DNA of 64,000 bases from Symbiodinium natans. Taxonomy: Eukaryota > Sar > Dinophyceae > Suessiales > Symbiodiniaceae. The notes beneath the pieces were generated by a model. The model was not told the origin of the DNA. It searched no databases and saw only the letters and a list, made by a program, of their open reading frames with translations. The DNA is taken from contig CAJNDS010000824.1 of NCBI GenBank assembly GCA_905221605.1, positions 739,501-803,500 of the forward strand, given 5' to 3'. Below, piece by piece: positions 28,017-40,930 of the stretch; position 1 is the first letter of the stretch; each line of letters begins with the position of its first letter. The position numbers and the translations under genes were made by a program.

Positions 28017-31000
28017 ATGAACCTCCAAGGGCAGCCGCCACTTCCTCCCAGGATGTGGCAATACGAGGCCGAGCGGGCGGAAGGCCGAAACTACACGCAC
28101 TCCAAGACCACGCTGATTCAGTACCCGAAGGAGGCACCAGCAGAGCGGGAGTGCAGGATTCAGAGGGTTTAGAGGGTTTAGAGGGTTTAGAGGGTTTAGA
28201 GGGTTTAGAGGGTTTAGAGGGTTTAGAGGGTTTAGAGGGTTTAGAGGGTTTAGAGGGTTTAGGGCGGGGAGGCCGGGGTAGAGGGGGGAGCGGTGCATCC
28301 TCTCTACCCCCCCCCCCCCCCCCCCCCGAAGAGAGACCCCGTAAGCCCTACACCCTAGAAGCCGGCAAACCTTTAACCCTGTTAAAGCCCTACAATCCTA
28401 ATAATTCCATCCTCCCATAAGCCCCTTTCCCTAGAACATTCATCACTCTGGACCAGTAGCTTACTGTTAGTTGGTTAGTATTAGCAGCTTTCGGCTTCAG
28501 TAAGTGAGGTATGACTATACTAGGTTTGGGTTTAGGGTTTAGGGTTTGGGGTTTAGGGTTTAGGGTTTAGGGCTTAGGGTTTAGGGTTTAGGGTTTAGGG
28601 TTTAGGGTTTAGGGTTTAGGGTTCCTAGGTTTACGGTTTAGGGTTTAGTGTTTAGGGTTTAGGATACTGACCGCCTTCATTCCCCATTTGAACCAACAGT
28701 ACGCACAGTCCTTGGCTGCACAGGTCTGCCTCGCCCTGGAGGATCTCCCTGGGAGTTACTGGTTGAATCTACTTAGGAGTAAATCCAGAGGCTTAACATC
28801 AAATGGATCTCTAGAACTAGGAAAAGGATCACATTTAGGATTCAGGATGCTCAGGTCGCATAGGGATCTTTTCGGCTTCAGCTCTGCGCTTTTCATTCGG
28901 CGAGCGTTGGTCCCGGAAGTCCCAGAAGGCGCGTACCTCAGGTGTTCGGTCGACGTGTAATCTCCCCATCAAACTTGGCTATTGGCTGGCATCTGGCGAG
29001 AAGGTTTGTGCGTCTGGGCCGCTGTAAGTCTCACATTTATACATGAATATATATATATATATATATTTATTTATTTATTTATTTATTATTTATATTTATT
29101 TATCTTTATATTTTTATTCCCCACCCTCGGTGTGGGGTTGTTAGATTTTAAACTCAGCTCTGCTCCTCGCCCGGAACTCTTCTCCTCGCCCGGTATACTC
29201 CTCGCTCATCCCTGGAGTGCCCAACCCCAAAGTGTCCCTGGAGTGCCCAACTCTAGAGTGTCCCTGAGTGCCCAGCCCCAGAGTCTCCTGGAGTGCCCAA
29301 CCCCAGAGTCTCCCTAGAGTGCCCAACCCAGAGTGTCCCCGGAGTGCCCAGCCACAGAGTCTCCCTGGAGTGCCCAACCCCAGAGTCTCCCTGGAGTGCC
29401 CAACCCCAGAGTCTCCCTGGAGTCCGGAACCCCAGAGTGTTGCCCAACCCCAGAGTATCTCTTCCAAGAGAGGGTGAGGATGTTCGAAGTAAAATAATTT
29501 ATATTTAATATTTACCTTTATCAGAATTCATTACAAGGTGACTACCCTATCTGTGAACTCCCCCTCATGGCGGTAGGTGTTCAGGTACCCTCTACGAGAG
29601 CCCCCAATCCCTCAACCAGGTACCCTCACAGGCCCCTTACAAAAGAATTACGTTGGGGGGGTACCGTGCGGGCCACATGAAGCCTAAAAGTTGGGGTCAT
29701 AGACCCTATGTTACTATACTCCCCATATCAGGGTATATGAACCCCAAACCCCAAACCCCAAACCCCACATCCCAAACCCCAAACCCCAAACCCCAAACCC
29801 CAAACCCCAAACCCCAAACCCCAAACCCCAAACCCTAAACCCTACCTTTTGAGGGTTCATTTGGTCCCCAAGGGTAGGTAGCCCCTGAGCCGTTCGAAGC
29901 GCGCCAGGACCGCTACCAGGCTATTCGCGCTCTTCAAGCCAAGGCTGGCCCTGGCTCTCGATAGGGTTTAGGGTTTATAGGGTTTAGGGTTTAGGGTTTA
30001 GGGTTTAGGGTTTAGGGTTTAGGGTTTAGGGTTTAGGGTTTATAAGGCTTAGGGTTTAGGGATTCGGGTTTAGGGCTTTCAGGGTTTAGGGTTTAGGCTT
30101 TTGGTCTTTCAGGATGTTTGATGCCCTAGCACTAAACCCAAAGGCCCTCCCTGAGACTCGATTTTCCTACCGGCAAACCCCAAACTTAAGCAGGCTTCTT
30201 TATCTGCCTTCCATTTTGTCGGGTTTGCGAGTTGCAGACCTAAACCGAAGCCCTACAAACCCCAACGTGAACTCTGCCACCGGGAAGCTCTTGAAGGGTG
30301 GTGGCGGTGCGGCGGCGGGGTAGGCGGCGGGGTGGGAAGGTGGTGTTATTCACCCTAAACCCTGAAATTCGACCCTGAATCTTAAGCCCTCGGTTGCAGT
30401 TCGGTAGCATGACATCACCATCAGAGAACAATCCAGCTGACTTGTAGACCGCGAAGCCCCCTGAACCCTAAATTCCAAACAGTGTTGTAAGCTGTATTTC
30501 GCCGAACAGCGAGGGCAAAAAGGCAACACCACGCCCCCTTCAAGAAGATATTGGGAGCTTTGTGATGATATCACAAGGGCCGAGTTTCGAAAGGGTTTAG
30601 GATTTACGGTAGAGTTTCAGAGGGCGAAGATTGAAGATAGAAAGAGCTTCCAAAACGTCCGGAGCTTGCAGGGTAGAAGGCCCTTAGGCCGCATACTCCC
30701 CCAATGCCCAACCCAAATATTATACTGTAGAAGGGTTTGGGGTTTAGGGTTTGGGTTCAAGTTCGCGGCACAAACCCTGCCCTCAACCCTGAAACCGTCG
30801 CGTGCGCTCTAGGCGTCGGAGCTTGGTGCTCCTGCCATGGACCTTCAGCGTGCAACGCATGCCTGGCGCATCAGGCCTTTTGGGGTACGGCTGCCAACTC
30901 TGCACATGCGGCCTTCATGACACGCTCTCTCTACATGCACACCAACGAATTGCCATGGTGTGTTGATAAGAGAGGGGGGCTGGGCAGTGGTCCCTTCAGA

Positions 31001-33800
31001 AAGTGATGCAGTATCTCCCAGGGTCGCGTTAAGAAGACATGCCTGCACTTTCCCGGAGTTCCAAGAGGGAATTCGGAAATTACCTGAACACCCGGCCCTG
31101 AACGGTGCAACTGTCTTGAACCCCTTGGGCCCTGAAACACTAAACCCTAAACCCTAAACCCTAAGCCCTAAACCCTAAACCCTAAACCCTTTGGCCCTGA
31201 ACTCAGGGAACAAATCTGCAATATATCTGCTGAGGCCTCGAGGCCTCATCGAGCATGGGGTGCGGGAAGGGGTTTAAGCTCCAATCTCCCAAGCGCCATG
31301 AGCCCTAAACCCTAAACCCTAAACCCTAAACCCTAAACCCTAAACCCTAAACCCTAAACCCTAAACCCTAAACCCTAAACCCTAAACCCTAAACCCTAAA
31401 CCCTAAACCCTAAACCCTAAACCCTAAACCCTAAACCCTAAACCCTAAGCGAGGCTAGACCGCATGGAGCCCCACCTGCTGCGACAAGTCTTCCGCCAGA
31501 AAGAGGCCTTCGAGCAGGCCACCCTCCTCCTCGGGATTTTAAGGGTGAAGGTTTCGGGGCCGCAACATTCATGTAGGGTTTAGGGTTTAGGGTTTAGGGT
31601 TTAGGGTTTAGGGTTTAGGGTTAAGGGCTTAGGAGACAGCAGTTGATAGGGTGTAGGGTTGTAGGGCTGAGGGTGCCTTTTCTGACAGCCCCAGGGGTTC
31701 CAAAGTAAGGGACACCACAGGCGCGTGCAGGAAACTGCCTCCGAAGATGTCGGCGAAAATGCATTGGCGATGGCTTTAGGGTTTAGGGTTTAGGGTTTAG
31801 GGTTTAGGGTTTAGGGTTTAGGGTTTAGGGTTTAGGGTTTAGGGTTTAGGGTTTAGAATCGGCTCAGAACGCAGCCCATCCCCACGGGCCACAGTTTGCT
31901 ACCCCTCGCTTCATTGCACAGACCGGAGCTCGGCCCTTATTCCCTTCTTTTAGTTTTAGGTTCCCATGTACGTCTCCTTAAACTGCTATTTGCTTAAGAC
32001 CCCCCCAAAAAACCAAATGTCCCCGTATTAGCCTTAGAGGGAAGATATTTTACTGTTTGGGGGCTCTTAAACAAACAGTAGTACAGCAAGAAAGACTACT
32101 GAGTTTATTCCGAGGTTACTCTCTTGGGTCTAGTGGTCGGGCATGGGCTGTGAAAAGCCAGCAGGCTCCTACCACGGATCTCGATGAGGCCACTTGGGTT
32201 GAAAGGTCAAGGCATTTTGCAGTTGAGGGCTTGGGAGCTTAGCGTTGGGCTTTTCGAGGGTTTAGGCTTCAGGGTTTGGGGTGTAGGGGGCCTTAGGCTT
32301 CACAAGCTTAAGGTGGAGTTAGGCGCTGTTGCCATGGATGTGCCAACATACTCGGAAGAAGTGTGTGTGACTTGAACGCCAACTCCTAAACCCCGGGGAA
32401 TTATGCAACCTCAACAGTAAGCCCCCAATGCCAGACCCTGGCAGCTCCCCAACCAAGCACCCTAAACCCTAAACCCTAAACCCTAAACCCTAAACCCTAA
32501 ACCCTAAACCCTAAACCCTAAACCCTGAACACTACAAACCTTGCATCCCAAGCCCCAAAACCCTCGAACACGTAACCCGAACCCTCACCTTTCAACCCCT
32601 CGAGGCTCCAAATTGCGCAAAGTAGGGTTTAAGGTTTAGGGTTTAGGGTTTAGGGTTTAGGGTGGCCCAAAGTAAGTTTTGTTTTTGCAGTCCAACTCTA
32701 GTACCCCTAAACCGCCCAAAACCCCGAACCCTAAAGGACTTCGACGCACCCGCCTTGGCTCAGCGTGCGGCCTTGGACACGTCGCTGCCGGGAGACCAAG
32801 GAAGAGCGCTTATGGCGTAGTTCGGGGATCCTTCGCGAAACTGACTAACACTCGAACACTTGAAGGGTACCTTCATGATGGTACGGACTTGCTGGACTGC
32901 TTAGTAGAAGGTCGAACTTGACGTCTGTTCCCTTTTGCACACCTAGCAGTGGGTTGAGTTTACTTTGTATAGGGTTTGTGAATTTCATGTCCGGGCTTCC
33001 ACAATGAGTTAATTACCCTGGATAATCCCTTTCAGGTATATAGGGGGATATAGGGTACCTCCTTCCCTCATTCCCTACTAACCAACAGTAAGTCCAATCC
33101 ATTTAGGGTTTATAGGGTTTAGCACGTGGGCGTCCCTGGCCAGAGCGTGCTGCGACAAGCTGGCAGCAGAACATGGTTCAGCATGTAGCTTGTGGTTCGA
33201 GGAGAATGGTTTACAGGGTTTAGGGTTTAGGGTTACTAGGTTTAGGGTTTGGGGTTGGGGGTTTAGGGTTTCCGAGCTGAGGGTCTAGGGTTTCGGAGTT
33301 CCGGTACGACAAGCAGTGCAGCCATGCGATGGGGAGAGCGGCTGCGCATGATCACTCCCTGCTGATGACGCGGTCAGCACGGAGTTGCCGTGTAGCTTGC
33401 ATGCCCGAGGCCACAGCCGTAGAGCTACTCCACAAGCTCTACCCTCTGAAACCAAGACTTGCACTTCTTGACCCGAAACCCTGAGCCCTAAACCGCGCCC
33501 ACACCGCCTCCTACGTCCCTTCAGCACAGGGCTGCTCTCCCCTCATGCCTAGCTCTCTAGGGGTAGAAGGGACCCTTACTCCCCTGTAACATAAGGGTCC
33601 CGCCTCTAGTCCCCTGAGCCCTAAACCCTAAACCCTAAACCCTAAACCCTAAACCCTAAATCCTAAACCCTAAACCCTAAATCCTAAACCCTAAACCCTA
33701 AACCCTAAACCCTCAAGGTGCGAGGCCCTGTTGGAGGCTGTTCTGCGACGAACCGACTGGCCGCCGGTGGAGGTGACCCAGGCGGTGGGATTGGGGATTG
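28017..33800 (+). CDS. Exon cluster D, plus strand, candidate single long gene
   Basis: ATG at 28017 opens MNLQGQPPLPPRMWQYEAER... to about 28163. Later candidate exons: 28704-28755 (YAQSLAAQVCLALEDLPG), 28875-29024 (ending at GTAAGT), 29885-29960 (FEARQDRYQAIRALQAKAG), 30487-30595 (LYFAEQRGQKGNTTPPSRRY...), 30615-30690, 30815-30970 (WCSCHGPSACNACLAHQAFW...), 31450-31545 (MEPHLLRQVFRQKEAFEQAT...), 31705-31775 (HHRRVQETASEDVGENALAM), 31862-31919 (SAQNAAHPHGPQFATPRFIA), 32128-32205 (GRAWAVKSQQAPTTDLDEAT...), 32737-32815 (FDAPALAQRAALDTSLPGDQ...) and 33720-33790 (CEALLEAVLRRTDWPPVEVT...). Pieces are rich in charged helical stretches. No family is recognised and exact junctions are not established. 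Confidence 0.45.
28158..28262. repeat. 9-base tandem repeat AGAGGGTTT
   Basis: About 11-12 units of a telomere-like but 9-base unit, at the start of the first probable intron of cluster D. A poly-C run follows at 28309-28327. Confidence 0.9.
29210..29455. repeat. Minisatellite, 24-27 base unit
   Basis: About nine copies of a unit containing CTGGAGTGCCCAACCCCAGA and GTCTCC. Both strands are open because the unit lacks stops; not a protein gene. Confidence 0.9.
29745..29840. repeat. CCCCAAA variant array
   Basis: About 13 units of CCCCAAA (one CCCCACATC), turning to CCCTAAA at the end. Flanked by GGGTATATGAACC and GGTTCATTTGGTCCCCAAGG, the end motif of the CTTGG...CCAAATGAACC introner family. 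Confidence 0.85.
31300..31448. repeat. CCCTAAA interstitial telomere array
   Basis: About 21 near-perfect units ending at the next candidate exon (about 31450). Paired at 31575-31622 and 31774-31852 by TTTAGGG arrays in opposite orientation. Confidence 0.95.
31920..32127 (+). mobile_element. Introner-like element, CTAGGACCC family, enlarged
   Basis: Starts GACCGGAGCTCGGCCCTTATTCCC and ends GGTTACTCTCTTGGGTCTAG. About 100 extra bases are inserted in the middle compared with the 116-base copy at 23578. It separates two frames that would join as a GA-AG intron. Confidence 0.65.
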
Positions 33801-34610
33801 GGGGGTTTAGGGTTTAGGGTTTAGGGTTTAGGGTTTAGGGTTCAGGGTTTAGGGTTTAGGGTTTAGGGTTTAGGGTTTGTGCAGACTTGTTGGACCCCCA
33901 ATAAACCCTAGACAGCCCCAACCTTACCCGAAGCACGAGTCCCTACCAGCCCTAAACGCTCAAGACCTTGTGAAGCTCACAAACCTAGAGCTTGTTGATC
34001 CCTAGAACCCCCCTAAACACTACAGACCACCAAGAAACCTACAAACCCTTCAAACGCAAACTAGCCCTAAGCAATCCCATGCGCCTTGTGAACCCTAAAG
34101 CTCTCGAAGCCCTAACTACAAACCAAAGCAACCCTATGAACAGTAGAGAACAGCAGAAACCCCAAACAAAGCCCTAAACCCTGCAAGCCCTAAATCTTCA
34201 ACCTTAAATGCCCTAAACCCTAACAGCCCTAAACCCTGGAACCCCAAAAGCCCAAAACCCTCCAAACCCCCTACCTAAACCCTAAAAGCCCCAAACCCTG
34301 GAACCCCAAAAGCCTGAGCATCTGAAACAGGGTTTATATAGCTGTTACTGGTGAGTGTGTATATGTATATATATATATGTGGCAGGGATTTTTAGGGTTT
34401 ATTTTGCTTAGCGCCTTTCTTCACAAGATATATTAGCTAATAAGAATTCCTTTTTTAATATGTTATTTATTATATAATAATGCTAGCATAGGGTATATAA
34501 GATATATGATATAATATATAATATATAATATATCATGCGACTATAGTGAGTTTTACATTTCCTTCAGAATGTATTCACATAAGAGTATATGTTATATAAT
34601 GTAAAAGAAG
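33800..34610. other. End of the plus-strand array
   Basis: TTTAGGG units to 33880, then loose CCCTAAA-derived text to 34310, then AT-rich sequence (34350-34610). No convincing exon. This is the last telomere-type cluster before the large repeat block. Confidence 0.5.
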
Positions 34611-34619
34611 AATTCCCCA

Positions 34620-37600
34620 ATTCTATGTGTTTCATTCCTGACCGGAAATGAGTCAGTTCAGGTGTCTCAGTAAGCCCTGCGAACATGGATTCTAACATGG
34701 ATATTGTCTAAAATTAATATTGACATCAAGTGGAGTATTCATGGTGATTCTTATATGAATAGTAATGGTAGTGTCAATACTGATGTTGGTATCAAGGTCG
34801 GAAATGAACCAGTCCAGGTGTCCAGGTGTCTTGCGAAGCCGTGATGTTCATCGCAAGTCAGGAATGAATCAGTCCAGGTGTCTTAATAAGCCCTATGGCA
34901 ATATGGTGATTCATTCCCGGCCGAAAATGGATCAGTCCAGGTGTCTCAGTAAGCCCAGCGAGAGATAACTATAATAATACATACACATAACAATACTAGA
35001 AATAGTATCAGTATTGGCATCCATTCATACGGATATTATCTTTGAGCTTAATATTGACATGAATTTGAGAAGTAATATTCATTCTTATATTACTCGTGAT
35101 GGTAGCGTTAATACTGATGTTGATATCATGGTCGGGAATGAGTCAGTCCAGGTGTCTTAAGAAGCCCTGCCAGGTGTCTAGTGCGCTCTGCGTTGATTCC
35201 TTTCTGACCACGGCCGGAAATGAAACACGTCATGTGTCTGAGAAAGCCCCGCAGTGATTCTTCTCTGGTCGTAAGTCCAGGTGTCTTATATGCCCTGTGG
35301 CGATTCCTTCCTAGCTGGACATGAATCAGTCCAGGTGTCGCAGTAAGCCCAGTGCGAACACATGCAAAAGAATTTTTGTTTGTTTTGAATACTGAAGTGA
35401 AAATTCATATTTAGTCTGATGTTAATGGTACTCGTAATCGCAATACTGTTGTGGATTCCAAGGTCGGAGATGAATGAATCAGTCCAGGTGTCTTAGAAGG
35501 TGTCGAAATGAATCAGTACAGGTGTGTGGGAAGCCTTGCGCTCGATGATTTCATGTGAATGCACGATTTAATATTGATATTGATATCAGTACTGATTTTT
35601 CTAGCCGTAGTAATAGAAAAAACAGTATTTCAATCACACAAAATTCAGGTCGGAGAATGAATCAGACCAGCTGTCTTCATAAGCCCTGCCAGGCGTCGAA
35701 TACGTCCTGCGGCGAATCATTTCGGCCCAGAAATGAACCAGTCCAGTCGTCTTAAAAGCACAGTGCTGATTCTTTTCGGGCCGGAATCCCAGTGTTGATT
35801 CATTTCGGGTCGGAGACGAATCACCTCAGGTGTCTCAGCATTGATGCATTTCGGGCCGGAAATGAATCAGTCCAGGTGCCTTAAAAACACAGTCTTGATT
35901 CATTTCGGGCTGGCAATGAATCAGTCCAGGCGCCTTCAGAGGCCCGGCGTTGATTATTTCGGGTCAGAAATCAATCAGTCCAGGTGTCTTAATGAGCCGT
36001 GTGTTGATTCATTTCTGGTCGGCGTTGAACCAGCCTCGTGTCTTACTTAATTATCCCTGCGATGAGCTAATTCGGAGCGGAAATGAATCCTGGATTGATT
36101 CGTTTACGACCAGAAAAGAATCACCACAGGGCTTTCTCACGGCCGTGGCCGGGGAATCAACGCAGAGCGTACTAGACACCTGGCTCGGCTTATTAAGACA
36201 CCTGGACTGATTCATTTACGACCTTGATATCAACATCAATATTAACACTAGCATCACGAGTAATATAAGAGTGAATATTACTTCTCGAATTGACGTCAAT
36301 ATCAAAGTCAAATTAAGTACCCGTGTTCATGAAATCGCACAGAGCTTACTGAGACACCTGGACTAATTCAACTAATTCATTTGACCATAGCGACATAGGG
36401 CTTATTAAGACACCTGGACGGTCACCTGGACTGACTCATTCCTGACCCGCAATGAATCATCACAGGGCTTCTTAAGCCACCTGGCAAGGCTTATTAAGAC
36501 ACCTGGACTGATTCATTTCGAACCTTGATATCAACATTAGTATTAACACTACCAAGACTTTTATAAGAATGAATGTTAATCACCAAAAGAAAACAAAAGA
36601 TTAAAGATTCATTTCCGGCCAGGAATCAATCAACGTAGTGCCACAAAGCTTATGAAGACACTTGGATTGCTTCATTCCCGACCCGCAATGAATCATCGCA
36701 GGGATTCTTAAGCCACCTGGCAGGGCTTATTAAGACACCTGGACTGGTTCATTTCGAACCTTGATATCAACATTAGTATTAACACTACCATGACTTTTAA
36801 TATAAGAATGAATGTTAATAATCAACAGAAAATAAGATTAAAGATTCATTTCAGGCCAGGAATGCATCAACGTAGAGCCAGAGAGCTTATGAAGACACCT
36901 GGACTGAGTCATTCCCGACCCGCAATGAATCATCAGACGGCTTCTTAAGCCACCTGGCAGGGCGGGCCGGGAATGAATCAGTCCAGGTGTCTTCATAAGC
37001 CCTGTGGCGCTACGTTGGTTCATTCCTGGCCGGAAGTGAATCTTTCGTATTGTTTTTTCTTGTGATCGTTAATATTCATTAATACGTTAATAGTACTGGT
37101 AGTGTTCATACTGATGTTGATATCAAGCTCGGAAATGAATCAGACACTACAATTATTATTTGTATAAGAGTGACCATTAGTTCACACGCATGTCAACATT
37201 AAAAGCAAAGATACTATCCATGTTCATGAGTTCGCATTACTGAGACACGCCTGGACTGATTTACTTCCGCTGGTCTTTTTAAGGCGCCTGGACTGGTTCA
37301 TTTCCGGCCCGAAATGAATCAACGCATGGCTTACACAGACACCTAAATTGATTCTTCCGGCACGAAGTAAATCAGACTTTGCTTTGAGACGAATGGACTA
37401 GTTGGTTCGGGCCCGAAATGACTCACCACGAGAAACTTGCTGATAGACCTGGATTGACTCATTTCCGAACGGACATGAGTCAATCCAGGACGAATCAACA
37501 CAAAGCTTTTCAGACACCTGGACTGATTTGATGCATCTCCCACCTTGGAACCCACACCAGTCTTCTTAGTACTAGTACCATTAGTATAAGAATAAATATG

Positions 37601-39511
37601 AGTTTTCATCTCGATATTCAAGTCAAAATTAATATTCTTTTGCGAGAGTTCGCACAGGGCTTACTGCGACACCTGGACTGACTCATTTCCAGCCAGGAAA
37701 GAATCATCACAGTGCGAACTCAGACACCTGGACTGATTCATTTACGACCAGAGAAGAATCACTGCGGGGCTTTCTCAGACACATGACGTGCTTCATCTCC
37801 GGCCGTGGCCGGACATGAATCAATGCAGGGCGTACTAAACACCTGGCACGGCTTTTTAAGACACCTGGACTGATTTATTTACGACCTTGATATCAACACC
37901 AGTATTAACACTACCATCACAACTAATATAAGAATGCATATTACTTATCGAACTTATGCCAATATTCGAGTCAAAGAAAATATCCATGTTCATGAAATCG
38001 CACTGAGCTTACTGAGACACCTGGACTAATTCAACTAATTCATTTGACCATAGCGCCATAGGGCTCATTAAGACACCTGGACTGACTCATTCCTGACCCG
38101 CAATGAATCATCGCAGGGCTTCTTAAGCCACTTGGCAGGGCTTATTAAGACACCTGGACTGATTCTCTTCGAACCTTGATATCAACAGTAGTATTAACAC
38201 TACCAGTACTTCTAATATAAGACTGAATGTTCATAATCAAAAGAAAACAAGATTGATGATTCATTTCCGTCCAGGAATGAACCAACGTAGTGCCACAGAG
38301 CTTATGGAGACACCTGGACTGAGTCATTCCCGACCCGCAATGAATCATCAGACGGCTTCTTAAGCCACCTGGCAGGGCGGGCCGGGAATGAATCAGTCCA
38401 GGTGTCTTCATAAGCCCTGTGGCGCTACGTTGGTTCATTCCTGGCCGGAAGTGAATCTTTCGTATTGTTTTTTCTTGTGATCATTAATATTCATTCATAC
38501 ATTAATAGTAATGGTAGTGTTCATACTGATGTTGATATCAAGCTCGGAAATGAATCAAACACTACCATTATTATTAGTATAAGAGTGACCATTAGTTCAC
38601 GTCCATGTCAACATTAACAGCAAAGATACTATCCATGTTCATGAATTCGCATGACTGCGACGCCTGGTCTGATTCTCTTCCGGCCCAACCCGAAATCTAG
38701 CAACGCTGGTCTTTTTAAGTCCGGCCCGAAATGAATCAACACATGGCTTATACAGACACCTAAATTGATTCTTCCGGCCCGAAGTAAATCAGCACTTTGC
38801 TTTTGAGACGAATGGACTAGTTGATTCTGGCCCGAAATGACTCACCACAGGAGGGCTTGCTGACACACCTGGAGTGACTCATTTTCGAACGGACATGAGT
38901 CAATCCAGGACGAATCAACACAAAGCTTTTCAGACACCTGGACTGATTCATCTCGACACCTGGCAGAGCTTTTTCAGACACCTGGACTGATTTGACGCAT
39001 CTCCCACCTTGGAACCCGCGTCAGTATTATTAGTACTAGTACCATTAATATAAGAATATATATGAGTTTTCATCTCAATATGCAAGTCGAACTAGTCATG
39101 AAAGCTAGCTCCTTGGAGCTTGCGAGAGTTGTCGTTTACAAGAATTCTCTCTAGTGTTCAGCTGGGTCAAGAAGCGACCCCGACCCTTAAGTGATATGAA
39201 AATCAAAGGGATAAAGGGCTGTCCTTAATTGATTTCTGGGGAGGGGGGGCCCCCTTTTTGGCTCCCCCCCCTTTTCAGGCCCCCCCCCCCTCCCTCTTGC
39301 CGCGTTTCTAGCTTTCGTGCCCCCGATCTCAAGTATTGTGAAGCGAGAGTTCGCGCAGGGCTTACTGCGACACCTGGACCTCAGTTCCAGCCAGGAAAGA
39401 ATCACCACAGGGCGTATTCGGACACCTGGACTGATTGACCGAAATAGCTCACTACAGTACGTGGTCCACGCCTGGCAGGGTTTGGTTTAGACACCCGGAC
39501 TGATTCACAGC

Positions 39512-39546
<35 letters not shown>

Positions 39547-40150
39547 ATTCTTAATAGTCTTGCTAGTACTACGCCTACTAATATTAGTATCAATACTAGC
39601 ATTAGTATTAGTTTTAATTATTGAAATGAATTCGCGCATAGCTTATTGAGACAGCTGCACTGATTCATTTCCGAAAAAGAATGAACCACCACAGAGCTCA
39701 ATTAAACACCTTGACTGATTAATTTCCGACCCGAAAAAACCACCCGAGGACGTCTTTGACACTTGGCCGGGCTTATTCAGACACCTGTACTGTTTCATTT
39801 CCGGCCTTGATACCAACATCAGTGTTACGAGTACCACGAATGTAAGATTGAATCTGAATACTCATGTCAAGATTAACATCGAAATTATTCTTCATTCTCA
39901 TGAATTAGCACAGTGCTTACTGAGATACCTGGACGTGTTCATTTCCGAACAGAAATGAATCATCAAAGGGCCTGTGAATGGCACCTGGACTGATTCATGT
40001 CCGACCCGAAATGAATCACCACAACTCCTATGTTAAGAAATGGCCGGAAATAAATCAATACACGGCTCATGAAAACGCCTAGACTGTTTCGTTTAAATGA
40101 AAGAATGAATAAACACTGGGCATCTTAAGGCGCCTGGACTGATTCATGCC
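34620..40150. repeat. Dispersed/tandem dyad repeat field
   Basis: Dozens of copies of a motif containing GGAAATGAATCAGTCCAGG and TGTCTTAATAAGCCC, often flanked by its inverse (TGATTCATTTCGGGCC next to GGAAATGAATCA). Plus orientation prevails at 34620-36060, minus at 36060-36960, plus at 36970-37150 and minus again after 37200. A second motif (CAATATTAACACTACCAT, TAATATAAGAATGAATATTA) alternates with it. Blocks repeat with an offset of about 1.42 kb (36840-37110 and 38250-38560; 37330-37620 and 38750-39090). Open frames here start with translated copies of the motif and are not genes. Confidence 0.9.
39235..39300. repeat. G-run / C-run segment
   Basis: GGGGAGGGGGGGCCCCC followed by several C runs of 7-12 bases, inside the dyad repeat field. 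Confidence 0.85.
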
Positions 40151-40930
40151 CCCGCCCAGTATTCTCGCGCCCCAGGACTTGCAGTACATAATTTTTCGCA
40201 TCACCCTATGCACTTGAATACTTCCCAGTCTTATGATTCAAGGCTTACCATCCTTCCTTCTCTATTATCTGTATTTCATACACAATACATATACCCTACA
40301 TGTATACATAATCTGGATACTTATTCTCCTCTCTCTTTGCATTTCCACTGGAGGCAAGCCCTACAAACATAGGCCATGACATGGGCGCAAACCTATGAGA
40401 TTTAAAGTTTAGGGATTTAAGCCTCAAGCCCTATAAGGCTATTAAATTCTAATCCTATATGTAATGCCTAAAACCTGAACCTTAAACCCTATAAGGCCGT
40501 GAAGGTTTTGGAGACAAACCATGGTTTAAACCCTAAGATCTGGGCATGCATTCCTTCAGCGCCTTTAGGGTTAAAACCATTGAACCATTTAGACCTGATG
40601 GAGTTTTAGGCTTCTGACCCGGAAGGGTTTAGGGTTAAGGTTTAAATGCCTAAACCTTAAACCCTTAAGGTTTAAACTCAATGGGTTTAGGCTCTATGGG
40701 TTTAAGTTTAAGTTTAAAGGTTAAGGGTTTAGGTTTAATTGGCGGCTTAGAACTAGATGCCTGCTTCGTAAACATTAAACCTTTCAACCTCATGCAACCC
40801 TATAGATTTTGGAGGTTAAGGGTTTAGCTTAATTGCTTAACCATATAGAGTTTCGATTCTTCTCTTTAAAACCTTAAAGCCTTAACCCATAGGCTTTTAG
40901 AGAATACGCCATAAATAAAACAGGGAGCGC
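40150..40930. other. Transition zone with degenerate TTTAGGG-like sequence
   Basis: Strongly mutated TTTAGG/CCTAAA words (for example AGGTTTAAATGCCTAAACC). No exon is seen. Marks the edge between the dyad repeat field and the next tandem repeats. Confidence 0.5.

Noticed and set aside
28005-28298. Minus-strand frame with repeated LNPLNP
   Set aside because: Reverse translation of AGAGGGTTT units; the plus-strand frame upstream is the credible exon.
29141-29508. Repeat-rich open frames on both strands
   Set aside because: A minisatellite without stops; no flanking exon continues the frame.
34765-39837. Open frames beginning MNQSRCL... on both strands
   Set aside because: They are translations of the dyad repeat motif; the same words recur in every frame copy and there is no conserved protein beyond the repeat.
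34620-40150. CRISPR-like spaced repeats
   Set aside because: Repeats are variable, change orientation, lack uniform spacers, and the context is eukaryotic.
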